From contig NZ_CP108086.1 in NCBI RefSeq assembly GCF_036186745.1, positions 6,076,001-6,140,000 on the forward strand: a stretch of 64,000 nucleotides of DNA, in the 5' to 3' direction. A program made the position numbers and the translations under genes. This document shows positions 43,408 through 52,182 of the stretch, piece after piece (position 1 is the first letter of the stretch; each line of letters starts with the position of its first letter). A model generated the notes under the pieces. That model was not told where the DNA came from, did not search any database, and saw only the letters and a list, made by a program, of their open reading frames with translations. This DNA comes from Microbispora hainanensis (GTDB lineage Bacteria; Actinomycetota; Actinomycetes; Streptosporangiales; Streptosporangiaceae).

Positions 43408-44133
43408 ATGTCCACCCATCGGCTCTCCCTCGGGGGCCGGCACTCGCGCCGGCGCCTGCGCTCCGCCCTCGCGGCGGCGACCCTCGCGGTCTCGGCCGCC
43501 ACGGCCGGCATCACCGCGGCCGTGGCTCTGCCCGCCGCCCCGGCGTACGCGAACCCGCACACGTACGGTCAGGACGTCTCCGGCTACGAGGCCGACCACG
43601 ACTGGATGAACAGCCGCGCGCAGTTCGGCTTCATCAAGGCCACCGAGGGGACCGACTGGGTCGACTCGTCCTTCCCCCGGCACTGGCGGGAGCTGGCCAA
43701 GAAGGGCATCGTCCGCGGCGCCTACCACTACGGCCACCCCTCCAACGACCCCATCGCCGAGGCCGACCACTTCCTCAGCGTGGTGAACTCGCAGCCGAGC
43801 AAGCCCGGCGACATCCTGGTCCTCGACCTGGAGACCGCGGACGGCGAGTCCGTCGAGCAGGTCAACAAGTGGGCCAAGACCTGGCTGGAGTATGTGACGG
43901 CCAAGACCGGCACCAGGCCGATGTTCTACAGCGGGTGGAACTTCGCCAACAAGTACGGCCGCGGCCTCGGCCAGTACCCGCTGTGGGTGGCCCACTACAG
44001 CAAGGCGCCCGGCGACATCACGCCGCCCGCCGACTGGAAGACCTGGGCCATCCACCAGTACACCGATGAGCCCATCGACCAGAACGTCTCCTCGCTGACG
44101 CCCGCCCAGCTGCGCGCGCTCGGCCGCCGATAA
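43408..44133 (+). CDS. Secreted GH25 muramidase (lysozyme)
   Basis: This 241-residue protein has a long signal peptide (to about residue 48, ALPAAPAYA) and one GH25 domain. YGQDVSGYEADHDWMNSRAQ starts the barrel, FIKATEGTDWVD and RGAYHYGHPS follow, and the catalytic acidic pair is in ILVLDLETADG (Asp140, Glu142). It cleaves the MurNAc-GlcNAc bond of peptidoglycan outside the cell. ATG 43408 follows AAGGAG. The preceding c-di-AMP riboswitch ties it to osmotic or cell-wall control. There is no extra wall-binding domain. A strong hairpin terminator lies downstream. Confidence 0.95.
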   Translation: MSTHRLSLGGRHSRRRLRSALAAATLAVSAATAGITAAVALPAAPAYANPHTYGQDVSGYEADHDWMNSRAQFGFIKATEGTDWVDSSFPRHWRELAKKGIVRGAYHYGHPSNDPIAEADHFLSVVNSQPSKPGDILVLDLETADGESVEQVNKWAKTWLEYVTAKTGTRPMFYSGWNFANKYGRGLGQYPLWVAHYSKAPGDITPPADWKTWAIHQYTDEPIDQNVSSLTPAQLRALGRR

Positions 44134-44173
44134 CGCCGCCGATAACGCCGCTGGCAGCGCCGCCGACAGCCCG

Positions 44174-44212
44174 GCGTCCCCCCGGGGCGGATCGCCCGCC
44201 CCGGGGGGACGC
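44174..44212. terminator. Strong bidirectional hairpin between muramidase and secDF
   Basis: Seventeen-bp perfect arms (GCGTCCCCCCGGGGCGG at 44174-44190 and its complement at 44196-44212) enclose a five-base loop. It lies between two convergent genes and can end both transcripts. Confidence 0.85.
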
Positions 44213-44231
44213 GCCGGGAGCCGTACCGGCC

Positions 44232-46478
44232 TCAGACCACCGCGCCGGAGTCGTCGCGGCGTACGGGCCTGACCCGGGGCGCGGCGGGAGCCGGCGGCGC
44301 CTGGCCGGAGCGCCGCTCCAGCGCGATCGCCACCGGCCCGGCCACGAACGACGACGACAGCGTGCCGGCGACGATGCCGATCAGGAGGGCGACGGCGAAG
44401 TCGCGCAGCGAGTCGCCGCCGAACACCGCAAGCGCCGCCAGGATGAACAGCGCCCCGAGCCCGGTGTTGACCGTGCGCGGCGCGGTCTGCAGGATCGCGG
44501 CGTTCACCACCCGGCCGAACGGCTCGCGGCGGCGCACCGGCCACAGCTCGCGCACCCGGTCGAACAGCACGACCTTGTCGTTGACCGAATAACCGATGAT
44601 CGTGAGCATCGCCGCCAGGAACACCCCGTCGATCGGCCTGCCCATCCAGGCGAACGCGCCGACGACGACGGCCGCGTCCACGAACAGCGCCGCCACGGCC
44701 GCCGTGCCGAACGTCCACCGGAACCGGAACGCCAGATAGACGAGCTGTGCGGCGAGCGCGACAGCGAGCGCGATGATCGCGTTGCGGCGCAGCTCCTCGC
44801 CCAGGCTCGGCCCGATCAGCTCGTCGCGCTGCTTGGCGACCTCGCCCACGCGCCGGTCGAGCGCCTCCTCCATGCGGACCACGTCGTCGGCGCTGATCTG
44901 CCCGGTGCGCACCGAGAGCGCGTCGTCCGACCGCTGCACGACGGCCGAGGGGAACCCGGCGTCCGCCACCGCCTGCCTGGCCGCCGCGACGTCCACGGGC
45001 CTGCTCGTGCCGAACTCCACGATCCGGCCGCCGGTGAACTCGACGCCGTAGTTGAGGCCGCGGGTGACCAGGCCCGCGCCCGCGACCACGAGCAGCCCGG
45101 CCGCGACGGCGAGCCACAGCCGCCCGCGCCGCATCAGGTCCGGGTCGCGCCGCGTCAGCCACGTCCTGACCCGGCCGATCGAGCCGATGCCGGACGCCCG
45201 CGGGCCGATCCTGCCGATCAGCGCGGCGGTGAGCACCCGGGTGATCAGCATGGCCGAGACCAACGAGGCCAGCACGCCGATGGCCAGCGTCACGCCGAAG
45301 CCCTTCACCGGCCCCGAGGCCAGCCAGAACAGCAGCCCGGCGGCGAGCAGGGTGGTGATGCCGGAGTCGGCGATCGCGCTCCAGGCGTTCTTGAAGCCCC
45401 GGTCGAGTGCCGCCTTGAGGCCCCGCCGGGGCGCGTCGCCGAACTCCTCTCTGGCCCGTTCGAAGACCAGCACGTTGGCGTCCACCGCCATGCCGATCGC
45501 CAGGACGAACCCGGCCAGGCCGGGCAGCGTGAGCGTGGCCCCCATGGCCACGAGCCCGGCGTACGAGATCAGGCCGTAGCAGGCGAGCGCGACCGCGGCC
45601 AGCACGCCCACCAGCCGGTAGACCATGCCGATGAACACCGCGGTCAGGATCACCCCGGCGACGCCGGCCTTGGCGCTCGCCGCGATGGCGTCGGCGCCGA
45701 GGGTCGGGCCGACCGTACGCTGCTCGACCAGCTCAAGCGGCACCGGAAGCGAGCCGCCCTTGATCAGCACCGCGAGGTTCTGCGCCTCCTGCGGGGTGAA
45801 CGACCCGGTGATCTGCGTGGTGCCGCCGCCGATCCCCACCCCGCAGGCGATCGACTCGTCCACCTGCGGCGAGGAGATGATCTCGTTGTCGAGGACGATG
45901 GCGACGCGGCGCTTGTGGTCGCCGAGCGGCGCGCAGGCCGCCTCGCCGGTCAGCTTCCGCCAGGGACCGGGTTCCTTGAAATCGATCGTGACGAACCAGC
46001 CCGGCCCCGCCTGGGGGTCGCTGCGCGCGGCGGCGTCGGCGACACCGGCCCCGCTGAGCGCGACCGGCCCGAGCTTCAGCTTCCGGCCGCTCTCGTCCGC
46101 GATCGCGTCCGTGTCACCCTCCTCGGCGGCGCTCAGCACCGGATGGAAGTTGAGCTGGGCGGTCTTGCCGATGACCGCGGCGGCCTCGCGCGGGTCGAGC
46201 ACGCCGGGCAGTTCGACGATGATCCGCTTCTCGCCGGAGCGGACCAGGGTGGGATCGACGACTCCGAGGGCGTCCGCCCGGCGCCGGAGCACGTCGAGGG
46301 CACGGTCGGCGGCGTCGGCGTCCGCCTTGACCGTGGGAGAGTCTCTCGTCTCGAAGACGAGCTGGGTGCCGCCGCGCAGGTCGAGGCCGAGGCGCGGCGC
46401 AATGGTGAGAGCGAGCAGCAGTGAGATCGCGATGACGGCGAGCGCCGCCACCGCGCGCCACAGGGGCGCACGGGACAT
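44232..46478 (-). CDS. secDF: Fused protein translocase subunit SecDF
   Basis: This 748-residue membrane protein joins SecD and SecF, which use the proton gradient to help pull exported proteins through SecYEG. The SecD part begins with the LGLDLRGGTQLVFE signature, a large outer P1 domain, and helices with LPGLAGFVLAIGMAVDANVL. The SecF part starts near residue 470 (GLNYGVEFTGGRIVEF) and includes DAAVVVGAFAWMGRPIDGVF and MLTIIGYSVNDKVVLFDRVR. Most actinobacteria also carry separate secD and secF genes, so this fused copy may be an extra set. The gene stands alone. Confidence 0.93.
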   Translation of the reverse strand: MSRAPLWRAVAALAVIAISLLLALTIAPRLGLDLRGGTQLVFETRDSPTVKADADAADRALDVLRRRADALGVVDPTLVRSGEKRIIVELPGVLDPREAAAVIGKTAQLNFHPVLSAAEEGDTDAIADESGRKLKLGPVALSGAGVADAAARSDPQAGPGWFVTIDFKEPGPWRKLTGEAACAPLGDHKRRVAIVLDNEIISSPQVDESIACGVGIGGGTTQITGSFTPQEAQNLAVLIKGGSLPVPLELVEQRTVGPTLGADAIAASAKAGVAGVILTAVFIGMVYRLVGVLAAVALACYGLISYAGLVAMGATLTLPGLAGFVLAIGMAVDANVLVFERAREEFGDAPRRGLKAALDRGFKNAWSAIADSGITTLLAAGLLFWLASGPVKGFGVTLAIGVLASLVSAMLITRVLTAALIGRIGPRASGIGSIGRVRTWLTRRDPDLMRRGRLWLAVAAGLLVVAGAGLVTRGLNYGVEFTGGRIVEFGTSRPVDVAAARQAVADAGFPSAVVQRSDDALSVRTGQISADDVVRMEEALDRRVGEVAKQRDELIGPSLGEELRRNAIIALAVALAAQLVYLAFRFRWTFGTAAVAALFVDAAVVVGAFAWMGRPIDGVFLAAMLTIIGYSVNDKVVLFDRVRELWPVRRREPFGRVVNAAILQTAPRTVNTGLGALFILAALAVFGGDSLRDFAVALLIGIVAGTLSSSFVAGPVAIALERRSGQAPPAPAAPRVRPVRRDDSGAVV

Positions 46479-46520
46479 GAAGCCTCCACAGGCGTACGAG
46501 TGGGACGAGTGAGAGCGGTC

Positions 46521-46943
46521 TCAGTACGCCGTGGAGGGAGGGGCGCGGGCCGCGGCGGCGCGACGCGTGCGCTGGGCGGGCGGGCCGTCGTGACGCGGAC
46601 CGGCCCGGGTGACCCGGGTGCCGCCGCGCGGCACCGCGGGGTTGGGCAGCACGACCGGCCCGCCGGTGGCGCCGGAGCCGGCCCCGCCCGTCCGGACGCG
46701 GGCCGGATCACCCTGAGCCGGCCGCGTGGCGTGGGCAGGGGCGCAGACGCGCGTGCCCATGAGCCGTGTGTGCGTGAGCCGTGCCCTGTCACGCGCCGGT
46801 GCCGCCACGACGTGGCGGGCGGCGGGGCGATGAACCGTCCCCCACGCCGGCGCGTGCGCCGACGCTGACGCCGGCGTGCCGCCGGAGGTCAGGAGGATCG
46901 CGTGCAGCAGGAGCAGCAGCGCGGCGGTCAGCCCACGTCGCAC
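46521..46943 (-). CDS. Small secreted hypothetical protein, Arg/Pro/Ala-rich
   Basis: GTG 46943 lies six bases after GGAGGGGGAG and encodes 140 residues. The N-terminus is a clear signal peptide (GLTAALLLLLHAILLTSGGT, cleavage near ASA). The mature part is basic and Pro-rich (HAPAWGTVHRPAARHVVAAP) without a recognised domain. It lies 42 bp downstream-of-start side from secDF and is divergent from another small exported protein at 47099, suggesting a related pair. Function is unknown; coding evidence is the ribosome site and signal peptide only. Confidence 0.5.
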   Translation of the reverse strand: MRRGLTAALLLLLHAILLTSGGTPASASAHAPAWGTVHRPAARHVVAAPARDRARLTHTRLMGTRVCAPAHATRPAQGDPARVRTGGAGSGATGGPVVLPNPAVPRGGTRVTRAGPRHDGPPAQRTRRAAAARAPPSTAY

Positions 46944-47018
46944 GACGGTCTCCCCCTCCCGCGTCCGCCCGGTCTTGCGGCCACCGTAGCCGGTTCCGGG
47001 TGAGCGTGCCCGCGGGAG

Positions 47019-47090
47019 ACGGGCCCAGGAACGGGCCCAGAAACGGGCCCAGAAACGGGCACAGAAACGGGCACAGAACACGGGCGCAGG
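47019..47090. repeat. 12-bp tandem repeat (about six units)
   Basis: Units of ACGGGCCCAGAA / ACGGGCACAGAA repeat at 47019, 47031, 47043, 47055 and 47067, with a last degenerate copy to 47090. They sit in the divergent promoter region of the two small exported protein genes. Confidence 0.85.
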
Positions 47091-47098
47091 AAACGCGG

Positions 47099-47500
47099 AT
47101 GACCGTTTCGCGAAGGTGGGTTATGGTCGGTCACATGGCGACCTTGCGACGTGGCACGTGCGGGTCCACCGCCTTCACGTTGGTGGTGGGCCTGCTGATG
47201 CTCGCCCTCGCACTGGTCGCCTCCACGCCCGCCTGGTATGGCGGCGATCCCGCCCAGCGCGCGCCGCAGGCCGCCGCCGAGGTGTGGACGCCGGGGGCGT
47301 GGACGCCGCAGTCGGCGACCCTGCCCACGAGCGCCGCCGGTGCCGAGCACCTGCCGTTCCCGTTCCGGCCGCGCGTCGCCGTGGCCGCGGCACCCGTAAC
47401 CCCGCCGGGGCCCGCCCGGCATCACGAGGACATCGTCCTCAGCCCCCAGCAGACCGGTCATCGCACCGCCGGCTCGCGCAGCCCGCCACAGGCCATCTGA
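47099..47500 (+). CDS. Small membrane-anchored or secreted hypothetical protein
   Basis: This protein of up to 133 residues has one N-terminal hydrophobic segment (STAFTLVVGLLMLALALVAS) followed by a Pro/Ala-rich, probably extracellular tail (TPGAWTPQSATLPTSAAGAE, HEDIVLSPQQTGHRTAGSRS). No domain is recognised. Three in-frame ATG codons compete: 47099 (AGGAAA upstream), 47123 and 47135. The last would be leaderless behind TATGGT (47122-47127). It is divergent from the small secreted protein at 46521. Confidence 0.5.
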   Translation: MTVSRRWVMVGHMATLRRGTCGSTAFTLVVGLLMLALALVASTPAWYGGDPAQRAPQAAAEVWTPGAWTPQSATLPTSAAGAEHLPFPFRPRVAVAAAPVTPPGPARHHEDIVLSPQQTGHRTAGSRSPPQAI

Positions 47501-47717
47501 GACAAGCGCTGTAATCCGCGCCCTGTGACATGAGCGCTGCGACACGGGATTTCGCGTAGCCGCGCCCTGTCACGGGCGAAGCCTTCCCATCACCGTCGTA
47601 CGCGGGCCGTTCCCGCGTACTCGTCTCGCGTACTCGTCTCGCGTACCGGCAGCCCCGGTGCGCCGAAGGCGCGCGCCCGCGCGCCCACATCATCTTTCAC
47701 CTGGAGTGATGCCGCCT

Positions 47718-48002
47718 ATGGCAGAGATCAGGTCGCCGCGTCTCCTCATGGAGGAGTGCCGGCGGTATTCCGCGCAGATGTCCGAGCTGCGCACGCTGCT
47801 CGAGGAGCGGCTCCACGCCGCCGTGGGCGAGGCCGCCACGATCGAGGTCGCCGAGATCGAGGCGGCTCTGGAGCGGATGGAGCGCGGCCTCTACGGCACC
47901 TGCACCCGATGCGAGGCGTTCCTGCCGCTCGACCGGCTCCGGCGCATGCCGCACGTGCAGGTCTGCGCGTCATGCGCCGGAGAGACCCGGTTGTCGGCAT
48001 GA
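47718..48002 (+). CDS. DksA/TraR-type C4 zinc-finger protein
   Basis: This 94-residue protein has an N-terminal coiled-coil-like helix pair (MEECRRYSAQMSELRTLLEE) and a C-terminal zinc finger with CTRC near residue 65 and CASC near 86, plus the linker ALERMERGLYGTC. It is the DksA/TraR fold, which inserts into the RNA polymerase secondary channel in other bacteria. ATG 47718 is chosen because GGAG lies 11 bases upstream; ATG 47709 overlaps it. A paralogue follows 37 bp downstream. Confidence 0.87.
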   Translation: MAEIRSPRLLMEECRRYSAQMSELRTLLEERLHAAVGEAATIEVAEIEAALERMERGLYGTCTRCEAFLPLDRLRRMPHVQVCASCAGETRLSA

Positions 48003-48039
48003 CGGCCCACAGTCGAGAACACTCGAAAGGACCTCGACG

Positions 48040-48378
48040 ATGACCACCAGTGACGAGTTCACCGCGATCAGCGAGCCGCAGACGCAGGCCATGCGCGCGG
48101 ACCTTGAAGAGCAGCTCCAGTGGCGGGAGGTGCAGCTGCGCGACCTGCGGGCCGCCGTCGACGGCGGCAACGACGACACCGCGAGGCTCGCCCTGCTCGC
48201 CGACGTCGCCGCCACCGAGCGGGCGGTCGCCGAGCTGCGCAGGGCGCTGGAGCGGATCGAGGAGGGCAGCTACGGCCGGTGCGCCGACTGCGCCGGGGCC
48301 ATCCCGTTCGGCCGCCTGAAGATCCGGCCCCTGGCCCGGTATTGCATCGCCTGCCAGCGGCGCCACGAGACCCGGTGA
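48040..48378 (+). CDS. DksA/TraR-type C4 zinc-finger protein, paralogue
   Basis: This 112-residue protein has the same design as its neighbour: a helical N-terminus (ADLEEQLQWREVQLRDLRAA), the linker ALERIEEGSYGRC and the zinc finger CADC with CIAC. AAAGGA precedes ATG 48040. The two genes are close and co-directional, so they probably share a transcript. Possible roles are modulation of RNA polymerase during stress. The acidic coiled-coil tip residues that DksA uses are not obvious, so the target could differ. Confidence 0.88.
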   Translation: MTTSDEFTAISEPQTQAMRADLEEQLQWREVQLRDLRAAVDGGNDDTARLALLADVAATERAVAELRRALERIEEGSYGRCADCAGAIPFGRLKIRPLARYCIACQRRHETR

Positions 48379-48487
48379 CCCGGCGGGACTCCCACTGAGC
48401 GGGAGGGCGGGGGCGGCCGGGCGCGGGTTCTGCCACGGTGGGATCGGCGCTCGGCCTCCCGGCCCGCAGATGGGATTGAGCACAGGT

Positions 48488-48610
48488 GACGCTCATCCGA
48501 GGCCGGGCCGCCCGGAGGACATCGCCGGGACCATCGCGTACGCCGCCTCGGCGGACGGCGCCTACCTCAACGGCGTGGAGGTCCGCGTGGACGGCGGTTC
48601 ACACAGCTGA
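48488..48610 (+). pseudogene. C-terminal fragment of a short-chain dehydrogenase
   Basis: The plus strand reads GRPEDIAGTIAYAASADGAY then LNGVEVRVDGGSHS and stop, the characteristic C-terminal end of classical SDR enzymes. No start, Rossmann motif or Tyr-x3-Lys is upstream; the preceding sequence is intergenic. The last part overlaps the 3' end of the ABC gene on the other strand, so that gene's C-terminal tail may be read from this alien DNA. Confidence 0.65.
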
Positions 48611-50442
48611 CCGCTCCGGCCGGGCCCCGGGGAGCCGGGCCCGGGGAGCTGGGCCCCGGGAAGCTGGGCCCCGCGAAGCTGGGCCCCGGGAAGCTGCGCG
48701 CGATACAGCCGGGCGTACGCGCCGTCCGCCGCGAGCAGTTCGTGGTGCGTGCCCTGCTCGACGATCCGTCCCTCGTCCATCACGAGGATCAGGTCGGCGT
48801 TCCTGATGGTCGACAGGCGGTGGGCGATGACGAACCCGGTGCGTCCGGCCCGCAGCGAGGTCATGGCCCGCTGCACCAGCACCTCCGTGCGGGTGTCGAG
48901 CGCGCTGGTGGCCTCGTCGAGCACCAGGATCGGGGGATCGGCCAGGAACGCGCGGGCGATGGTGACGAGCTGCCGCTCACCCGCGCTCAAACCCTCGCCG
49001 TCGTCGTCGACCACCGTGTCGTACCCGTCGGGCAGTGTGCGCACGATGTGGTCGACGCCCGTGGCCCTGGCCACCTCGACGATCCGCTCGCGCGGCACGT
49101 CTCCGGCGCCGTACGCGATGTTGCCGGCGATCGTGCCGTGCCGCAGCCAGGTGTCCTGGAGCACCATGCCGATCCGCGTCCGCAGCTCCTGCCTGGGCAC
49201 CCGGGCGATGTCCACCCCGTCCACCGTGATCCGCCCGCCCGTGACGTCGTAGAAGCGCATGAGCAGGTTGACCAGCGTGGTCTTGCCCGCGCCGGTCGGG
49301 CCGACGATGGCGATGGTCTGCCCAGACTCCGCGACCAGGGACAGGTCCTCGATGAGGGGCCGGTCCGGCACGTACCGGAACGAGACGTTCTCGAACGTCA
49401 CCCGGCCGGTGGCCGTGGCAGGCAGGTGGACGGGGTCGGCGACGGGCTCCTCCTCCTCCTCGTCCTCGTCGAGCAGTTCGAAGATCCGCCCTGCAGAGGC
49501 GAGCACCGACTGCAGGAGGGTGGACATCGACGTGACCTGGTTCACCGGCTGCCCGAACTGCAGGCAGTATTGGACGAACGCCTGCACGTCGCCGATCGAC
49601 AGCGAGCCGGCCGCCACCCGCAGGCCGCCGATGACCGCGACGAGCACGTAGTTGAGGTTCATGACGAGCGACATCGACGGGCCGATCAGGCTCGACAGCA
49701 GCTGCGCCCGGAACCCCGCGCGGAACACCGCGTCGTTGCGCTCGCCGAACTCGCGCACGGCCTCGCGCCGCCGGCCGAAGACCTTCACGAGGGCGTGCCC
49801 GGTGTAGGTCTCCTCGACGTGCGCGTTGAGCCGGCCCGTGGCCGCGAACTGCTCGGCGAACCGCGGCTGGGCCCGGCCGCCGACCACCCTGGCCGCCACG
49901 ACGGACAGCGGCACCATGAGCACCGACACCAGGGCGAGCAGCGGCGAGGTCCACACCATCATCACCAGCACGCCGGCGAGCGTGAGCAGCGCGGTGACCA
50001 CCACGCTGAGCACCTGCTGGAGCGTCTGACCGACGTTGTCGACGTCGTTGGTGGCGCGGGAGAGCAGGTCGCCCCGCTCCCGCTCGTCGAAGTAGGCCAG
50101 CGGCAGCCGGGCGAACTTGGCCTGGGTCCGCTCCCGCAGCCGGAACACCAGCCGCTGCGCGATGGCCGCGGTCGTCCGCTGCTGGGCGAGGGTGAGCAGG
50201 AACGCGGCCAGGTAGCAGGCGAGGGCGGCGAGCAGGATCCGGCCGGTGGCGGCGAAGTCCACCTGACGGTGCCCGGACACGGCCGGCAGCACCAGGTCGG
50301 TGGCCGCGCCGAGCAGCCGGGGGACCGCCACGCTCAGGGCCACGGCGGCGGCCGCGCAGGCCAGGGCGGCCACGGCGAGCGGCAGTTCGGGGCGGGCCGT
50401 CTCCAGCAGACGCCGGACGGTTCCACGGCTGGGGGCCGTCAT
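48562..50442 (-). CDS. ABC exporter, fused membrane and ATPase subunit (canonical Walker B half)
   Basis: This 626-residue half-exporter has six helices (to about residue 320) and an ATPase with Walker A GPTGAGKTT, Walker B ILVLDEATSALD with the catalytic Glu, and the H-loop IAHRLST. Its signature is LSAGERQ instead of LSGGQ. The partner gene has the opposite pattern, so the two form a heterodimeric exporter with one active and one degenerate site, as in TM287/288. ATG 50442 overlaps the partner's stop (ATGA). After residue 580 an unusual tail of AQLPG/AQLRG repeats leads into sequence antisense to an SDR fragment, so the original stop was probably lost. The substrate is likely a drug or lipid. 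Confidence 0.92.
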   Translation of the reverse strand: MTAPSRGTVRRLLETARPELPLAVAALACAAAAVALSVAVPRLLGAATDLVLPAVSGHRQVDFAATGRILLAALACYLAAFLLTLAQQRTTAAIAQRLVFRLRERTQAKFARLPLAYFDERERGDLLSRATNDVDNVGQTLQQVLSVVVTALLTLAGVLVMMVWTSPLLALVSVLMVPLSVVAARVVGGRAQPRFAEQFAATGRLNAHVEETYTGHALVKVFGRRREAVREFGERNDAVFRAGFRAQLLSSLIGPSMSLVMNLNYVLVAVIGGLRVAAGSLSIGDVQAFVQYCLQFGQPVNQVTSMSTLLQSVLASAGRIFELLDEDEEEEEPVADPVHLPATATGRVTFENVSFRYVPDRPLIEDLSLVAESGQTIAIVGPTGAGKTTLVNLLMRFYDVTGGRITVDGVDIARVPRQELRTRIGMVLQDTWLRHGTIAGNIAYGAGDVPRERIVEVARATGVDHIVRTLPDGYDTVVDDDGEGLSAGERQLVTIARAFLADPPILVLDEATSALDTRTEVLVQRAMTSLRAGRTGFVIAHRLSTIRNADLILVMDEGRIVEQGTHHELLAADGAYARLYRAQLPGAQLRGAQLPGAQLPGPGSPGPGRSGQLCEPPSTRTSTPLR

Positions 50443-52181
50443 GCGGCCACCTCCTGACCTGTCTGGGAGAAGACGATCTCGCGGTAGGCGGGGCACGAGG
50501 CCATCAGCTCCTCGTGGGTCCCCTCTCCGGCGACGCGGCCCTCGTCGAGCACGACCACCCGGTCGGCGTGCCGGGCCGAGGAGATCCGCTGGGCGACCAG
50601 GACGACGGCGACGTCGCTGGTCTCGCGTGCCAGCGCGTCGGCGAGCGCGCGCTCGTTGATCGGGTCGAGGGCGGAGAACGGGTCGTCGAGGAGCAGCACC
50701 CGGGGACGGGCGACCAGGGCCCGCGCCACCGTCAGGCGCTGCCGCTGGCCGCCGGACAGCGAGGCGCCCCCCTGGCCGAGCGGCGTCTCCAGGCCCTCCG
50801 GCAGCGCCTCCACGACGTCGCGCGCCTGCGCCACCTCCAGCGCGTGCCACAGCTCGGCGTCGGTCGCCTCCGGCCTGCCGTACCTGAGGTTGGCGGCGAC
50901 GGTGCCGGAGAACAGGTGCGGCCGTTGCGGCACCAGCGCGACGACGCCGGCCGGCTCCTCGGGCGGCAGCGACGCGAGGTCCGTCCCGTCGAGGAGCACC
51001 CGCCCGGCGGCCGGGCCGACCAGCCGGGCCACGAGGTTCAGCAGGGTCGTCTTGCCCGAGCCGGTGGAGCCGACGACCGCGACGGTCTCGCCGGGGCGGA
51101 CGCGGAGGCGCACGCCCCGCAGCACCGGCTCTTCGGCCCCCGGATAGCGCACGTGCGCGTCGCGGACCTCCACCTCGCCCATCCAGATCCGGTCCCGCCG
51201 GGCGGGGCTGCTGTGAGCCGGTGACGCGTCCGGCTCTGTCCCGGTCTCCAGCACCTCCCGCACCCGTACGGCGGAGACCCGGGCGCGCGGCACGGCCAGG
51301 ACGGTGAACGTCGCGAGCAGGGCGGAGCCCAGGATCACGGCCAGGTAGTTGAGGAACGCCACCAGCGAGCCCACCGGGGTGACGCCGTCGCCGACGAGAT
51401 GCCCGCCGAACCAGACCACCGCCACGCCGCACAGGTTGCCGATCAGCATCCCGGCGGGGAACATCAGGGCCACCAGCCGCGCGGCGCGTACGGCGAGGCC
51501 CAGCAGCGCGTCGTTGGCCTCGGCGAACCTGGCGCTTTCGCGGTCCTCGGCGGCGAAGGCCCGCACGACGCGGACGCCGGTGATCTGCTCGCGCATCAGC
51601 CGGTTGACCTGGTCGACGCCGTGCTGGGTCGCCTGCCACAGCGGGGTGAGCCGGTGCAGGATCACCCACAGGACGGCCGACAGCGCGGGCAGCGCGACCA
51701 GCAGCAGCGTGGACAGGCGCAGGTCCTGGCGCAGGGCCATGACCACCCCGCCGAGGAAGATCATGGGCGTGCCGGCCAGGCCGGTCAGCCCCATGAAGAC
51801 GAGCGTCTGCACCTGCTGCACGTCGCCGATCGTCCGGGTGATCAGGGACGGCACCCCGAAGCGGCCCACCTCCCGCGAGGAGAACGACTGGACCTTCGCG
51901 TAGACGGCCGCGCGCAGCTCGTGACCGACGGCGGCGGCGGTCCTGGCCGCGAGCGCGCCCACCACGGCCGAGCACAGGACCTGGGCCAGCGTCCCGGCCA
52001 CCATGACGCCGCCCAGACGCAGGATGAGCCCGGTGTCGCCGCGCAGCACGCCGTCGTCGATCAGCGTGGCGTTGATCGTGGGCAGCAGGAGTGCGGCGAG
52101 CGCCTGCGCGATCTGGAGCACGCCGATCAGGGCGACCGCGCCGCGATGCGGGCGCAGGCCGGAGCGGAGCAGGGAACCCAT
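50439..52181 (-). CDS. ABC exporter, fused membrane and ATPase subunit (degenerate Walker B half)
   Basis: This 580-residue half-exporter has six helices (RGAVALIGVLQIAQALAALL first) and an ATPase with Walker A GSTGSGKTT, canonical signature LSGGQRQR, and Walker B VLLLDDPFSALD, where Asp replaces the catalytic Glu. The switch region reads VAQRIS instead of the usual H-loop His. These changes define the non-hydrolysing site of heterodimeric exporters. It starts one base after the FMN reductase stop and overlaps the next gene. The operon is divergent from a TetR gene with four operator-like repeats, typical of drug-inducible efflux. Confidence 0.93.
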   Translation of the reverse strand: MGSLLRSGLRPHRGAVALIGVLQIAQALAALLLPTINATLIDDGVLRGDTGLILRLGGVMVAGTLAQVLCSAVVGALAARTAAAVGHELRAAVYAKVQSFSSREVGRFGVPSLITRTIGDVQQVQTLVFMGLTGLAGTPMIFLGGVVMALRQDLRLSTLLLVALPALSAVLWVILHRLTPLWQATQHGVDQVNRLMREQITGVRVVRAFAAEDRESARFAEANDALLGLAVRAARLVALMFPAGMLIGNLCGVAVVWFGGHLVGDGVTPVGSLVAFLNYLAVILGSALLATFTVLAVPRARVSAVRVREVLETGTEPDASPAHSSPARRDRIWMGEVEVRDAHVRYPGAEEPVLRGVRLRVRPGETVAVVGSTGSGKTTLLNLVARLVGPAAGRVLLDGTDLASLPPEEPAGVVALVPQRPHLFSGTVAANLRYGRPEATDAELWHALEVAQARDVVEALPEGLETPLGQGGASLSGGQRQRLTVARALVARPRVLLLDDPFSALDPINERALADALARETSDVAVVLVAQRISSARHADRVVVLDEGRVAGEGTHEELMASCPAYREIVFSQTGQEVAA

Positions 52182-52182
52182 C

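Noticed and set aside
48600-48720. Pentapeptide-repeat domain at the exporter C-terminus
   Set aside because: Only four AQLxG units are present, too few for a right-handed beta-helix, and they come from a plain 15-bp tandem repeat.
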